From Mesorhizobium terrae (GTDB taxonomy: Bacteria; Pseudomonadota; Alphaproteobacteria; Rhizobiales; Rhizobiaceae), in NCBI RefSeq assembly GCF_008727715.1, contig NZ_CP044218.1:2294001-2358000 (forward strand): a stretch of 64,000 nt of DNA, given 5' to 3'. Position numbers and translations under genes: made by a program. Of the stretch, positions 1-8,581 are shown one piece after another. The notes beneath the pieces are model-generated. The model saw only the letters and a program-made list of their open reading frames with translations. It made no database searches and was not told where the DNA came from. The first letter of the stretch is position 1; every line of letters starts with the position of its first letter.

Positions 1-378
1 GGCGACTTGAAGGGGGTTGCCGATCCGATCGCCGCCACCGTCATCCGCGCCGGCAGCCTCGACAGCGTCTGCGGCCGGACGGTGAAGATGTATGACGGTG
101 AGATGCGCGCCAATCTGGTGCTGACGCCGGTCAGCAAGGGCAAGATGGCGGTGAAGGGGTATCAGGGGCCGACGGTGACCTGCCGCATGAACCTGCAGCC
201 GGTTTCGGGCTACGCCCAGCGGCGCAAGGCGCTCAAATTCCTGCGTGACCGCTCCAAGATCATGGTGACGTTTGCGCCGCTCGGCCAAACCGGGATATAT
301 GCGCCGATCTATGCAACCGTAGGCACCGAGATCGGCACGATCACAGTCAAGGCACGGCGGTTCGAGGCAAAAAACTAG
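1..378 (+). CDS. DUF3108 domain protein, C-terminal part (5' end outside window)
   Basis: The reading frame is open from base 1, so the start lies upstream and only about 125 C-terminal residues are present. They resemble the end of DUF3108 proteins: a short 'GVADPIAA' stretch, a 'CGRTVKMYDGEMR' segment, a 'GYQGPTVTCRM' beta strand and a closing 'TEIGTITVKARRF' strand. DUF3108 proteins are usually exported beta-rich proteins of unknown function in alphaproteobacteria; export cannot be judged because the N-terminus is missing. A small GC-rich hairpin (378-395) lies between this stop and the next gene. Assignment is by resemblance; no catalytic role is proposed. Confidence 0.7.
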   Translation, partial: GDLKGVADPIAATVIRAGSLDSVCGRTVKMYDGEMRANLVLTPVSKGKMAVKGYQGPTVTCRMNLQPVSGYAQRRKALKFLRDRSKIMVTFAPLGQTGIYAPIYATVGTEIGTITVKARRFEAKN

Positions 379-409
379 GCGCGCAAAGACGCGCCACCGG
401 GAGGGGGAC

Positions 410-1303
410 ATGGGGCGCGCGACACTGATAGGCTTTTGCGCCGTGGCGATGTGGGCGCTTCTGGCGCTGCTCACCGACGCTTCCGGCACGATGCCGCCGT
501 TCCAGCTTTCGGCCATCACCTTCGCCATCGGCACCTGTGTCGGCCTGGTGGCGCGGCTGTTCATGCCCGCCGCCGCCAAGCAGGAACCGGTCCCGGCCAT
601 CGTGTGGGTGATCGGCATTGCCGGCCTGTTCGGCTATCACTTTTTCTACTTCACCGCGCTGCGCAACGCGCCTGCGGTGGAGGCCAGCCTCATCGCCTAT
701 CTGTGGCCGCTGCTGATCGTGTTGGGCTCGGCCCTGATGCCGGGCGAGAAGCTGGCCTGGAACCATGTCGCCGGCGCTCTGCTCGGCCTCGCCGGCACGT
801 TCCTGATCGTCACCAAGGGTGGCGGGCTGGCGTTCGACGCCCGCTACGGCTTCGGCTATGCCATGGCGGCGGTCTGCGCGGTCGTGTGGTCGTCCTATTC
901 GCTGCTGTCGCGGCGCTTCCCGTCGGTGCCGACGACGATCGTCACATGGTTCTGCCTGGCGACCTCGGTGCTTTCGCTGGTCTGCCACCTGCTGCTTGAG
1001 CAGACTGTGTGGCCGCAGAATTCAGGCCAGTGGCTGGCGGTGCTGGCTCTCGGCCTGATGCCGGTCGGCGCGGCCTTCTATGCCTGGGACATCGGCGTCA
1101 AGCGCGGCAACATCCAGGTGCTGGGCGCCGCCAGCTATGCCGCGCCGCTTCTTTCCACGCTGGTGCTGATCGCGGCTGGTTTCGCGGAGCCCAGCTTGCG
1201 CATCCTCGCCGCCTGCGTGCTGATCACCGGCGGCGCCGTTCTGGCGGCGAAATCGCTTTTGTTCGGCAAGCGCGCGACGGTCGAGAATGGAGCGGGCGCA
1301 TGA
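410..1303 (+). CDS. DMT-superfamily (EamA) transporter, YddG-like exporter
   Basis: A 297-residue protein with about ten hydrophobic segments, the usual form of two five-helix EamA repeats. The N-terminal 'MWALLALLTD' and 'PPFQLSAITFAIG' segments resemble YddG-type aromatic amino-acid or metabolite exporters of the inner membrane. The ATG at 410 follows a purine-rich GGAGG ribosome-binding site about 5 bases upstream. Its stop overlaps the ATG of the next gene (ATGA at 1300-1303), so the two are probably translationally coupled. The substrate cannot be read from sequence; export of amino acids or related metabolites is the family expectation. Confidence 0.8.
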   Translation: MGRATLIGFCAVAMWALLALLTDASGTMPPFQLSAITFAIGTCVGLVARLFMPAAAKQEPVPAIVWVIGIAGLFGYHFFYFTALRNAPAVEASLIAYLWPLLIVLGSALMPGEKLAWNHVAGALLGLAGTFLIVTKGGGLAFDARYGFGYAMAAVCAVVWSSYSLLSRRFPSVPTTIVTWFCLATSVLSLVCHLLLEQTVWPQNSGQWLAVLALGLMPVGAAFYAWDIGVKRGNIQVLGAASYAAPLLSTLVLIAAGFAEPSLRILAACVLITGGAVLAAKSLLFGKRATVENGAGA

Positions 1304-1974
1304 TGCCGTTTCCAGGTGGCATCGAGGCGACGCCGAACGGCACGCTGATCTTTTCCGTCGTGGCGGCGGTCGTCTACGGTTTCGCGATCAGTCAGCCGCC
1401 GTCGCTGTTGCGTTCGGCTGCCAAGACGCTTGCGGTCGCACTTCTAGCCGCGCTCGCCTTTCTTCTCGGCGGGCCGCTGTTGCTGGTCGCCGCACTCGTA
1501 CTCAGCGCACTGGGCGACGCGTTCCTGTCGCGCGACGGCGAAGTCGCTTTCCTCGGCGGGCTGGGCAGCTTCCTCGCCGCGCATCTGGCCTATGTCGTGC
1601 TGTTCGTGGCGATGGGCAGTGGCCTTGCGGCGCTCGGCGCCGCATCCTGGCGCGTTGTTGCCGCGCTTGTCATGGCGGTGTTCGCGGCCGGCATGTTGCG
1701 GCTTCTGTGGCCGCGCATCGGATCCGACCTGAAAGCGCCGGTCGCCGTCTACGTTGCCGCCATTTTCGCCATGGGCGTGACCGCGCTGACCACCGGCAAC
1801 GCGTTGGTCATTGCCGGGGCGGTGATGTTCATGGCTTCGGACGCGTTGCTGGCGACCGAGAAATTCTTGGCCGACACCGTGGAAGGGCATCGCGTCTGGA
1901 TGCGCTATGCGGTGTGGGTGCTCTATTACGTGGCGCAGATGGCCATCGCGATGGGCTTCCTGCGCCCGGTTTAG
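1300..1974 (+). CDS. YhhN family membrane protein (lysoplasmalogenase-like)
   Basis: About 224 residues with seven to eight hydrophobic helices. 'SALGDAFLSRD' and 'FMASDALLATEKF' carry the paired polar aspartates typical of the YhhN/TMEM86 family, whose animal members hydrolyse lysoplasmalogens; the bacterial role is not settled. The frame stays open upstream, but the ATG at 1300 (followed directly by a second ATG at 1303) overlaps the stop of the exporter gene and is the natural coupled start. The 3' end overlaps the convergent cupin gene by four bases, so there is no room for a terminator between them. Confidence 0.8.
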   Translation: MMPFPGGIEATPNGTLIFSVVAAVVYGFAISQPPSLLRSAAKTLAVALLAALAFLLGGPLLLVAALVLSALGDAFLSRDGEVAFLGGLGSFLAAHLAYVVLFVAMGSGLAALGAASWRVVAALVMAVFAAGMLRLLWPRIGSDLKAPVAVYVAAIFAMGVTALTTGNALVIAGAVMFMASDALLATEKFLADTVEGHRVWMRYAVWVLYYVAQMAIAMGFLRPV

Positions 1975-2399
1975 GAAACCTTCGGCTGCCAGCCAGGTTC
2001 CGCCAGTTCGAACACTGAGAAGTCGAATCCCGGCGCCACCGTGCAGCCGACGAGGGTCCAGTCGCCGAGGCTTCGGGCGGTCTGCCACCATCCCGCCGGC
2101 ACGACGATCTGCGGGCGTTCGCCAGCGGCAAGATCGATGCCTAGCACATGCTGGCTGACGTCACCGCCTTCCCGGTGCATCGAAAGCTCTATCGGCGCAC
2201 CGGCGTGATGGTGCCAGATTTCCGAAGCGTCCTTCACCCGATGCCATGCCGAGACCTGACCGCGTTCGAGCAGGAAGTAGATGGCGGTCGAATGACCGCG
2301 CCCGCCTTGCGGCGCATCGCGGAAGGTCTCGACATACCAACCGCCTTCCGGATGCGGCTTCATGTCGAGCGTGGCGACGATCCCGGCCGGCGTCATCAT
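1971..2399 (-). CDS. Cupin family protein (DUF985, YML079-like)
   Basis: A 142-residue single-domain cupin. 'KPHPEGGWYVETFRD' near the N-terminus, 'AIYFLLERGQVSAWHRV', 'EIWHHHAGAPIEL' and the late 'VVPAGWWQTA' match the DUF985 group of small beta-barrel cupins. The histidines in the 'HR' and 'WHHH' segments could bind a metal, but family members differ and no reaction is established. The start ATG (complement of 2397-2399) lies directly beside the glyoxalase II stop (2400-2402), so it is almost certainly transcribed with gloB. A second ATG follows immediately, so the exact first residue may shift by one. Confidence 0.8.
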   Translation of the reverse strand: MMTPAGIVATLDMKPHPEGGWYVETFRDAPQGGRGHSTAIYFLLERGQVSAWHRVKDASEIWHHHAGAPIELSMHREGGDVSQHVLGIDLAAGERPQIVVPAGWWQTARSLGDWTLVGCTVAPGFDFSVFELAEPGWQPKVS

Positions 2400-3167
2400 T
2401 CAGAAAATGTCCTTGCGCTTGCGGATCTCGGCGAAGACCTCGGCGTCGCTCGCCTTCTCCATGCCGAGATGCCGGCGGATCGCCGGATCGTGCCAGCGCA
2501 GGAATGGATTGGTCGACAGTTCCTCGCCGATGGTGGTGGGAAGCGTCGGCTTGTCGGCGGCGCGCAGTTTTTCGATTTTCGCGGCACGTTCCTTCAGGGC
2601 GGAATTGGTCGGATCGACCGTCAATGCGAAACGCGCATTGGACAGCGTGTATTCGTGGCCGCAATAGACCGCAGTGTCGGCCGGCAGGGCGGCCAGTTTC
2701 TTCAGCGAATCGTACATCACCGCCGCCGGCGCCTCGAACAGCCGGCCACAGCCAAGCGCGAACAAAGTGTCGGCGGTGAAGACGACCTTCGACTGCGGGA
2801 AATGGTAGGAGACATGGCCGGCGGTATGGCCGGGCGTGGCGATCACTTCCACGGTCTCGGTACCGAATTTCAAGCTGTCGCCGCCCTTCACGGTGCGGTC
2901 GATGCCCGGGATCTTGGCCTTCTCCGCCGCCGGGCCGACGATCTCCAGACCGAAGCGCTGTTTGAGCGCGAGATTGGCCTCGACATGATCGGTATGGTGG
3001 TGAGTGGTGAGGATCAGCGACGGCGTCCAGCCGGTGTGTTTCACCGCGGCAAGGATGGCGGCCTCCTCCGGCGCGTCGATCAGCGCGACCGCGCCGCTCG
3101 CCGGCTCGCGAATGAGCACGCCGAAATTGTCCTGGCGACACATGAACTGCTCGATCTCGATCGCCAT
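2400..3167 (-). CDS. gloB: Hydroxyacylglutathione hydrolase (glyoxalase II)
   Basis: A 255-residue metallo-beta-lactamase-fold enzyme that hydrolyses S-D-lactoylglutathione to D-lactate and glutathione, the second step of cytosolic methylglyoxal detoxification. The metal motif THHHTDH is at residues 55-61, followed by 'TPGHTAGH', '[16 protein letters not shown]' and 'YCGHEYT', which supply the remaining histidine and aspartate ligands. The C-terminal 'STNPFLRW' segment is the usual glyoxalase II substrate-binding helix. The length is typical. It is first in a two-gene unit with the adjacent cupin and divergent from the methyltransferase at 3316. Confidence 0.95.
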   Translation of the reverse strand: MAIEIEQFMCRQDNFGVLIREPASGAVALIDAPEEAAILAAVKHTGWTPSLILTTHHHTDHVEANLALKQRFGLEIVGPAAEKAKIPGIDRTVKGGDSLKFGTETVEVIATPGHTAGHVSYHFPQSKVVFTADTLFALGCGRLFEAPAAVMYDSLKKLAALPADTAVYCGHEYTLSNARFALTVDPTNSALKERAAKIEKLRAADKPTLPTTIGEELSTNPFLRWHDPAIRRHLGMEKASDAEVFAEIRKRKDIF

Positions 3168-3315
3168 GGCCGGTCTCCTTGATTGCCGCAGACATAAGAG
3201 GCCCGATGCCTCCTGTCACCCTTTAAAGATGCCGGCGCGATCCTACTTGTCCCAGGACACGGTCGACAGGCCGCGCTTTGTTGACTCCAGCACCATCGCA
3301 GATACGGTCCAGCCA

Positions 3316-4104
3316 ATGCATTCAGATATTGTCGATCTGCGCTCCTTCTATGCCTCGCCGCTCGGACAGCTGACCGAGCGTTCGATCACCATGGCGCTGT
3401 CGGCTGTCTGGGCCAGCGTGCCCAACGAGCGTCTGGTCGGGCTGGGTTACGCGCTGCCGTGGCTGGAACGTTTCGGAGCCGATGCCGAACGCACCTTCGC
3501 CTTCATGCCGGCGACGCAAGGCGCGGTGGTGTGGCCGGCGACCGGTCCGGCCGCGACGGCACTGGTGTTCGACGAGGAACTGCCTTTGGTCGATTCCTCC
3601 ATCGACCGCATGCTGCTTGTCCATTCGCTGGAGCATGTCGAGAGCCCGCGCGAAACGCTGAACGAGATTTGGCGCGTGCTGGCGCCGGCCGGCCATGTCG
3701 TGATCGTGGTGCCCAACCGGCGCGGCGTATGGGCCCGTTTCGAACATACGCCGTTCGGCACCGGGCGGCCCTATTCACGCGGGCAGATCGCCGAATTGCT
3801 GCGCGAGGCGAACTTCACCCCGGCGGCGTGGTCGGACGCGCTCTATTTTCCGCCGTCGCAGCGTCGTTTCATGATGCGATTCCACAGCCTGTTCGAAAGC
3901 GCCGGCCGCGCCATGTGGCCGATTTTCTCGGGCGTCATCGCGGTGTCGGCGCAAAAGCGGCTCTACCAGGGCGTGCCGGTGGCAAAGCGGGCCTCGCGGC
4001 GTGTCTTCGTGCCGGTGCTGTCGCCGCAGGGCGCGGCCACCAGCCTCGGCAGGCAAGGCGAGCCTCTCGATCGGCTCGACACGACGGGAGTGCAATCGCG
4101 ATGA
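3316..4104 (+). CDS. Class I SAM-dependent methyltransferase (type 11)
   Basis: About 262 residues from the ATG at 3316. The motif order fits the methyltransferase-11 group: 'LVDSSIDRMLLVHSLEHVE' (end of the SAM-binding fold), 'EIWRVLAPAGHVVIVVPNRRG', and a C-terminal 'PYSRGQIAELLREANF' segment. The glycine-rich motif I is poorly conserved, with 'LGYALPWLERFG' in its place. The frame is open further upstream, but residues before this ATG do not look like protein. The gene lies divergent from gloB, and its stop overlaps the start of the ABC transporter (ATGA at 4101-4104). The substrate is unknown. Confidence 0.8.
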   Translation: MHSDIVDLRSFYASPLGQLTERSITMALSAVWASVPNERLVGLGYALPWLERFGADAERTFAFMPATQGAVVWPATGPAATALVFDEELPLVDSSIDRMLLVHSLEHVESPRETLNEIWRVLAPAGHVVIVVPNRRGVWARFEHTPFGTGRPYSRGQIAELLREANFTPAAWSDALYFPPSQRRFMMRFHSLFESAGRAMWPIFSGVIAVSAQKRLYQGVPVAKRASRRVFVPVLSPQGAATSLGRQGEPLDRLDTTGVQSR

Positions 4105-5939
4105 GCGATACCGGTGCCCCCCAGGTCGAGACGAGCAGTCTGCGCGACCAGCTGATGACCGTGCGCCAGGGCCTGGTCGGGTCGCCGTCGCGCAAGGCAT
4201 TGCTCGGCTTCAGCTGGGTCCTGCTCGCCGTCATCGTCGCCACCGCCTATGGCCAGATCCTGCTCAACCGCTGGAACCAGCCATTCTACGATTCGCTGCA
4301 GCGGCGCGATCTCGCGGTGTTTCTCGATCAGCTGGTCGTCTTCGCGATGATCGCCGGCGGGCTGCTGGTGCTCAACATCGGCCAGCAATGGCTGAACCAG
4401 CGCTTCAGGCTGAAGCTGCGCGAAGCGCTGACGATCGACCTGATCGAGGAATGGCTGAAGCCGAACCGGGGTTTCCGCCTCGCCAATGCGGGCGCCATCG
4501 GCGTCAACCCGGACCAGCGCATGCAGCAGGATGCCGGCCATCTGTCGGATCTCTCGACGGATCTCGGCGTCGGCCTGGTGCAATCCTTCATCCTGCTCGT
4601 CTCGTTCGTTGGCGTGTTGTGGGCGCTTTCGGCGGGTTTCGTGTTCCACATCGGCAGTCATGCCATCGCCATTCCGGGCTACATGGTGTGGGCGGCGTTT
4701 CTTTATGCCGGCATCGCTTCCTGGCTGAGCTGGCTGGTCGGGCGGCCGCTGATCGGGCTGAACAGCGACCGCTACGCGCGCGAGGCGGACCTGCGCTTTT
4801 CCATGGTGCGGGTGAACGAGAATATCGACGCGATCGCCCTGTCGCACGGCGAAGCGAGCGAGAAGCGGCGGCTGACGGCCGATCTTTCGGCGCTGATCGG
4901 CTCGATCCTGCGTATCTTCCGTGCCCAGATCAATCTCGGCTGGGTCACCGACACCTATGGCTGGATCACCGTCGTGGCGCCGATCCTGGTCGCCGCGCCG
5001 GTCTATTTCGCCGGCGACATCACCTTTGGCGGATTGATGATGGCGGTGGGCGCCTTCAACCAGGTGCACTCCTCGCTGCGCTGGTTCATCAACAATATCG
5101 GCGCCATCGCCGACTGGCGCGCCACGCTGATGCGCGTGGCCGATTTCCGCATGGCGCTGCAGGAGACCGACAAGCTGCACGACACCGAGCAGCATATCGA
5201 GGTCTTCCAGACCAAGAACGGGACCATGGTTTTCGACGACCTGATTGTCGGTGCGACAACGGGCTGTTCCAGGCTTGTGGAAAAGACGGTGACGATCAAG
5301 CCCGGCGAGCATGTGCTGATCACAGGCGATCCAAGCGCCGGCAAGACGCTGTTCTTCCGCGCCGTGGCCGGCCTGTGGCCCTGGGGCTCGGGCCGCATCG
5401 GCATGCCCGCCGCCGAACTCGCCTTCGTGCCGCGCACGCCCTATTTCGCGCCGGGCACGCTGCGCGAAGTGCTGATCGATGGCATGACCGGCATCGATGA
5501 CGCGAAGCTCGCGGCAGTGCTGACCGAGGCTGGGCTCAACCGTCTCGCTGCTTCGCTCGACCGCAACGCGCGGTGGGACCGGGAGCTCTCCGAGGAGGAG
5601 CAGCGGCTGGTGGCGTTCGCCAGGCTGGCTCTGCAGAAACCGGACTGGGTGATCATCGACGAGGCGATGGATACATTCAGCGCCACGACAGCCAAGCGCA
5701 TCTTTGCCATGCTGGACAAGCACCTGCCGGAGGCGGCTGTCGTCAATATCGGGCGTGGGCAGCACAACTATAATTTCTTCCCGCGCGCGCTCGACATCAT
5801 CAAATGCTCGGACGTGCCGGCATTGAAACCGCCGCGGGTATGGGCCGGCGCGCTGGAACCGCCGCCAGTGCCACGCAAGCGCAACGGCAATGGCACGAAG
5901 CGTAACGGTGCGAACACCAAGGTCGAACAGGTGCTTTAG
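4101..5939 (+). CDS. SbmA/BacA-like ABC transporter (fused membrane and ATPase domains)
   Basis: A 612-residue half transporter. Residues about 35-330 form the ABC_membrane_2 (SbmA/BacA/YddA-type) domain; residues about 375-570 form an ATPase domain. Relatives import peptides or move fatty-acyl substrates across the inner membrane, and BacA/BclA proteins matter for rhizobial peptide tolerance. Walker A is GDPSAGKT (409-416) and Walker B is VIIDEA (517-522). However, the signature is LSEEEQR (496-502) rather than LSxGEQQR, the Q-loop position reads 'FVPRTPY' with Arg445, and the switch-histidine position reads 'NIGRGQ' with Arg552. ATP turnover may therefore be reduced. The C-terminal tail is basic and Asn-rich. 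Its start overlaps the methyltransferase stop. Confidence 0.85.
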   Translation: MSDTGAPQVETSSLRDQLMTVRQGLVGSPSRKALLGFSWVLLAVIVATAYGQILLNRWNQPFYDSLQRRDLAVFLDQLVVFAMIAGGLLVLNIGQQWLNQRFRLKLREALTIDLIEEWLKPNRGFRLANAGAIGVNPDQRMQQDAGHLSDLSTDLGVGLVQSFILLVSFVGVLWALSAGFVFHIGSHAIAIPGYMVWAAFLYAGIASWLSWLVGRPLIGLNSDRYAREADLRFSMVRVNENIDAIALSHGEASEKRRLTADLSALIGSILRIFRAQINLGWVTDTYGWITVVAPILVAAPVYFAGDITFGGLMMAVGAFNQVHSSLRWFINNIGAIADWRATLMRVADFRMALQETDKLHDTEQHIEVFQTKNGTMVFDDLIVGATTGCSRLVEKTVTIKPGEHVLITGDPSAGKTLFFRAVAGLWPWGSGRIGMPAAELAFVPRTPYFAPGTLREVLIDGMTGIDDAKLAAVLTEAGLNRLAASLDRNARWDRELSEEEQRLVAFARLALQKPDWVIIDEAMDTFSATTAKRIFAMLDKHLPEAAVVNIGRGQHNYNFFPRALDIIKCSDVPALKPPRVWAGALEPPPVPRKRNGNGTKRNGANTKVEQVL

Positions 5940-5947
5940 AGAAAGCG

Positions 5948-5982
5948 GATACGGCCCGTCGATCAGGTGGGCCGTATCTTTG
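5948..5982. terminator. Stem-loop between convergent genes
   Basis: A perfect 10-bp inverted repeat, GATACGGCCC (5948-5957) and GGGCCGTATC (5969-5978), with an 11-base loop lies between the ABC gene on the plus strand and the convergent MFS gene on the minus strand. Only a short T run follows. It probably ends transcription from the plus-strand gene and may serve both directions. Confidence 0.55.
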
Positions 5983-6000
5983 GGCGAATCCCCGTCGACG

Positions 6001-7554
6001 TCAGAGAACCGGGGTTTCCGCGCGCGCTTCGGATGCCGGCGCGGTGCCGGCCTTGCCCGAACCGAAGATCGCGAAGGAGAGCGCGGCCAGAACCCAGACG
6101 CCGAGCCCGCCATAGGCCATCACCCAGCCAAAGCCTTCGACCAGCGCCGAGTGGACGGCGGTTGCGGGAATGGTCAGGCTGGGTTGCGCCGCGTCCTGCA
6201 GGTTTGCCGTGTTGCCTGCGGCAATCTTCTCGGCCACGGCGCGCAGGTCGGCACCGTCGGGCGAGCCGGGCAGGGCCTTCTCCAACCCGTGCAGAATGCC
6301 TTCGACAAGGACAAAACCCATCACGGCGATGTTGACGGCGAGCGCGATCAGCCTGGCGCTGGCGTCGATGCCCGAGGCCATGCCGGCACGGCTGGCCGGC
6401 ACCGAGCCGGTCGTCATGTTGGTGGCCGGCGTCGTCGTCAGGCCAAGGCCAATGCCGGCGATCAGCGCGCCGGGCAGTACGGTAAAGCCGCTTGCCCCTT
6501 CGATGCTGCTGCCCAGCCACATGGCGATGAAGCCGAGACCTATGGTGAACAGGCCGAGCGGGATGACGATGCGGGCGCTGGTGCGCAAAAGCAGGTACTG
6601 AGCCACCGGTGACATCACCAGGAACGGCACCGTATAGGCGAGCACGGCGAGCCCGGTTTCGGTGCTGTTGTAACCGAGGCTGGCGGTGAAATAGATCGGC
6701 AGGTAGACCATGAACGGCCAATAGCTGAAGTTCATGCCGATGCAGCCGACGATGGCGCCCGAGAAATCACGGATGCGGAAGACCGAGAAGTCGAACATCG
6801 GGTAGGGATGCAGCCGCTCGACCGCAATGAAGGCGACGAGGCCGACGAGCGTCGCGGCGGCTATGCCGAGGGCCGTCGGGCTGACGAAGCCGAGATCGGC
6901 GCCCTGGGTGATGTAGTAGGTCAGGCCGAAGACCGCGGCGCTCAGCAGGGCGATGCCGAGCAGATCCAGTCTCTTGGCCTGCGGATCGCGCGATTCTTTG
7001 ACGCTGGCGAAGGTGAGCGCCAGGCACAGCAAAGCCAGCGGCGCGTGCACGAGGAACACCCACTGCCAGGTCGACAGGGCAACGATCATGCCGCCGATGA
7101 TTGGCCCGAAGCCGAGGCCGATGCCGGAGATGACACCCCAGACGGCGAAGGCGCTGCCGCGTGCCTTCGCGTCCTGGAACTGGTTCGAAAGGATGGCGAT
7201 GGAGCAGATGAACATCGCGCCGCCGGCCATGCCCTGCAGGAAGCGGCTTACGATCAGCACCGTCGTGTTGGGGGCGAGGCCGCACATCAGCGACGTCACG
7301 CCAAAGGCGGCGACCGTCACGGCGAAAACCAGCCGGCGGCCGAAGCGATCGGCCAGTGTTCCCGTTGCCATCAGCACTGTCGTGCAGGCGATGGTGTAGG
7401 CGTTCATGATCCACTGCATGTCCTTGAAATTGGCCTGCAGCACATGTTCGAGCGTCGGCAGGATCACCGGCACGCTCGATATTTCGAGGCCGAACATCAG
7501 CGCGGACAGACAGATCGCGACCAGCGCCAGATTGTCTCTACTCGTCAGCTTCAT
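6001..7554 (-). CDS. MFS transporter, DHA2 (EmrB/QacA-like) drug-efflux family
   Basis: A 517-residue inner-membrane protein with about 14 predicted helices, the DHA2 arrangement. The N-terminus 'GLEISSVPVILPTLEHVL', the loop motif 'GTLADRFGRRLV' (MFS motif A) and 'GVISGIGLGFGPIIGGMIV' (the antiporter motif C region) identify a proton-driven multidrug exporter. No membrane-fusion partner of EmrA type is adjacent. It is transcribed divergently from a LysR gene 131 bases away, and an inverted repeat lies between them, so control by that regulator is likely. The exported compound cannot be inferred. Confidence 0.88.
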   Translation of the reverse strand: MKLTSRDNLALVAICLSALMFGLEISSVPVILPTLEHVLQANFKDMQWIMNAYTIACTTVLMATGTLADRFGRRLVFAVTVAAFGVTSLMCGLAPNTTVLIVSRFLQGMAGGAMFICSIAILSNQFQDAKARGSAFAVWGVISGIGLGFGPIIGGMIVALSTWQWVFLVHAPLALLCLALTFASVKESRDPQAKRLDLLGIALLSAAVFGLTYYITQGADLGFVSPTALGIAAATLVGLVAFIAVERLHPYPMFDFSVFRIRDFSGAIVGCIGMNFSYWPFMVYLPIYFTASLGYNSTETGLAVLAYTVPFLVMSPVAQYLLLRTSARIVIPLGLFTIGLGFIAMWLGSSIEGASGFTVLPGALIAGIGLGLTTTPATNMTTGSVPASRAGMASGIDASARLIALAVNIAVMGFVLVEGILHGLEKALPGSPDGADLRAVAEKIAAGNTANLQDAAQPSLTIPATAVHSALVEGFGWVMAYGGLGVWVLAALSFAIFGSGKAGTAPASEARAETPVL

Positions 7555-7642
7555 CCCTTGTCTCCGGCTGGCGGCGGCGGGGACAGAAGGTCCGGCGCCG
7601 CTGGTTATTTGGAAACATCCCAGATAGGCGAAGCTTGATCAT

Positions 7643-7657
7643 GCATAAATGATATGC
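7643..7657. promoter_or_regulatory. Putative LysR operator in the divergent MFS/LysR promoter
   Basis: GCATA-N5-TATGC is a perfect 5-bp inverted repeat of 15 bases, in an AT-rich part of the 131-base gap between the divergent efflux and LysR genes. Size and position fit a LysR-type T-N11-A binding box. It starts 43 bases before the LysR ATG. Confidence 0.45.
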
Positions 7658-7685
7658 AACCATATTTCAGTGATAACAAAATTGG

Positions 7686-8552
7686 ATGAATGAGATGCTG
7701 TGGCTGGACGCAGAGGCCGTGCGCAACTTCGTCATGGTGGCGGAACTGCAGAGTTTTACGCGTGCCGCCGATGCCCTCGGTTCAACCCAGGCCGCGGTCA
7801 GCGTCAAGCTGAAGCGGCTGGAGGAGCGCATCGGCCGCAAACTGATCGAACGCACGCCGCGCCGGGTCAGGCTGTCGGCCGACGGTGCGCTGTTCATCGA
7901 TTCGGCACGGGCCTTCCTGACCGCGCATGACAATGCGGTTGCCGGCCTGTCTTGCGGCATCCGGCGCTTTGCGCTCGGCATTGCCGGGCATGTCGCCGGG
8001 CCGGAGGTGACGACGCTGCTGGCGCGGCTCAACAAGCACGACCCGGCGCTGACGATCGAGGTGCAGGTCGACAATTCGAGCGTGCTGCTCGACGCCTTCG
8101 ATCGCGGCAAGCTGGATGCGGCCATCGTCAGGCGCGAGGACGACCGCCGTGACGGCGAGGTTCTCGGCCCCGAGCATTTCGGTTGGTTCGCCACGCCCGA
8201 CTTCCACCATCGCCAGGGTGAGCCGATTAGGCTGGCGGCATTGGCGCCGGCCTGCGGTGTCCGTGATCTCGCGACGCGCACGCTCAACGATGCCGGCATT
8301 CCCTGGGTCGAAGTGTTTCTTGGCGGTGGCTCGTCCGTTGTCACGGCTGCTGTTTCGGCCGGGCTCGCCACGGCCGTTTTTTCCAGCCGGCTGGCACCGC
8401 CCGGCACCGTCGAGATCAGCCGCAAGTTCGGCCTGCCCGAGGTGCCGTCGTCGGAAATCGTGCTGCATTCGACGCTGACCGACAGGCGTTCGCGCGAGGC
8501 GCTGCGCATCCTCGCCTGCGCCTTCCGCGAGCATCGCGCCACGGCAGCGTAG
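7686..8552 (+). CDS. LysR-family transcriptional regulator
   Basis: A 288-residue regulator. The N-terminal winged helix-turn-helix (residues about 1-65) reads 'NFVMVAELQSFTRAADALGSTQAAVSVKLKRLE', the standard LysR DNA-binding helix pair, followed by a linker helix and a periplasmic-binding-protein-like effector domain. It is divergent from the DHA2 efflux gene, the usual arrangement for a regulator and its target; an inverted repeat at 7643-7657 is a plausible operator. The start ATG at 7686 is followed by another in-frame ATG four codons on. The effector is unknown. Confidence 0.88.
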   Translation: MNEMLWLDAEAVRNFVMVAELQSFTRAADALGSTQAAVSVKLKRLEERIGRKLIERTPRRVRLSADGALFIDSARAFLTAHDNAVAGLSCGIRRFALGIAGHVAGPEVTTLLARLNKHDPALTIEVQVDNSSVLLDAFDRGKLDAAIVRREDDRRDGEVLGPEHFGWFATPDFHHRQGEPIRLAALAPACGVRDLATRTLNDAGIPWVEVFLGGGSSVVTAAVSAGLATAVFSSRLAPPGTVEISRKFGLPEVPSSEIVLHSTLTDRRSREALRILACAFREHRATAA

Positions 8553-8554
8553 AG

Positions 8555-8573
8555 GGCTGCCGCAGCCTTTTTG
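8555..8573 (+). terminator. Rho-independent terminator after LysR gene
   Basis: GGCTG-CCG-CAGCC followed by a run of five T lies three bases past the LysR stop. The stem is short (5 bp) but GC-rich and the T run is immediate. Confidence 0.6.
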
Positions 8574-8581
8574 CCGATCGG

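Noticed and set aside
3963-6113. A very long open frame antisense to the methyltransferase and ABC transporter
   Set aside because: It is a GC-rich mirror of real genes: His/Arg/Asp-rich composition, no domain, and the plus-strand frames carry clear motifs.
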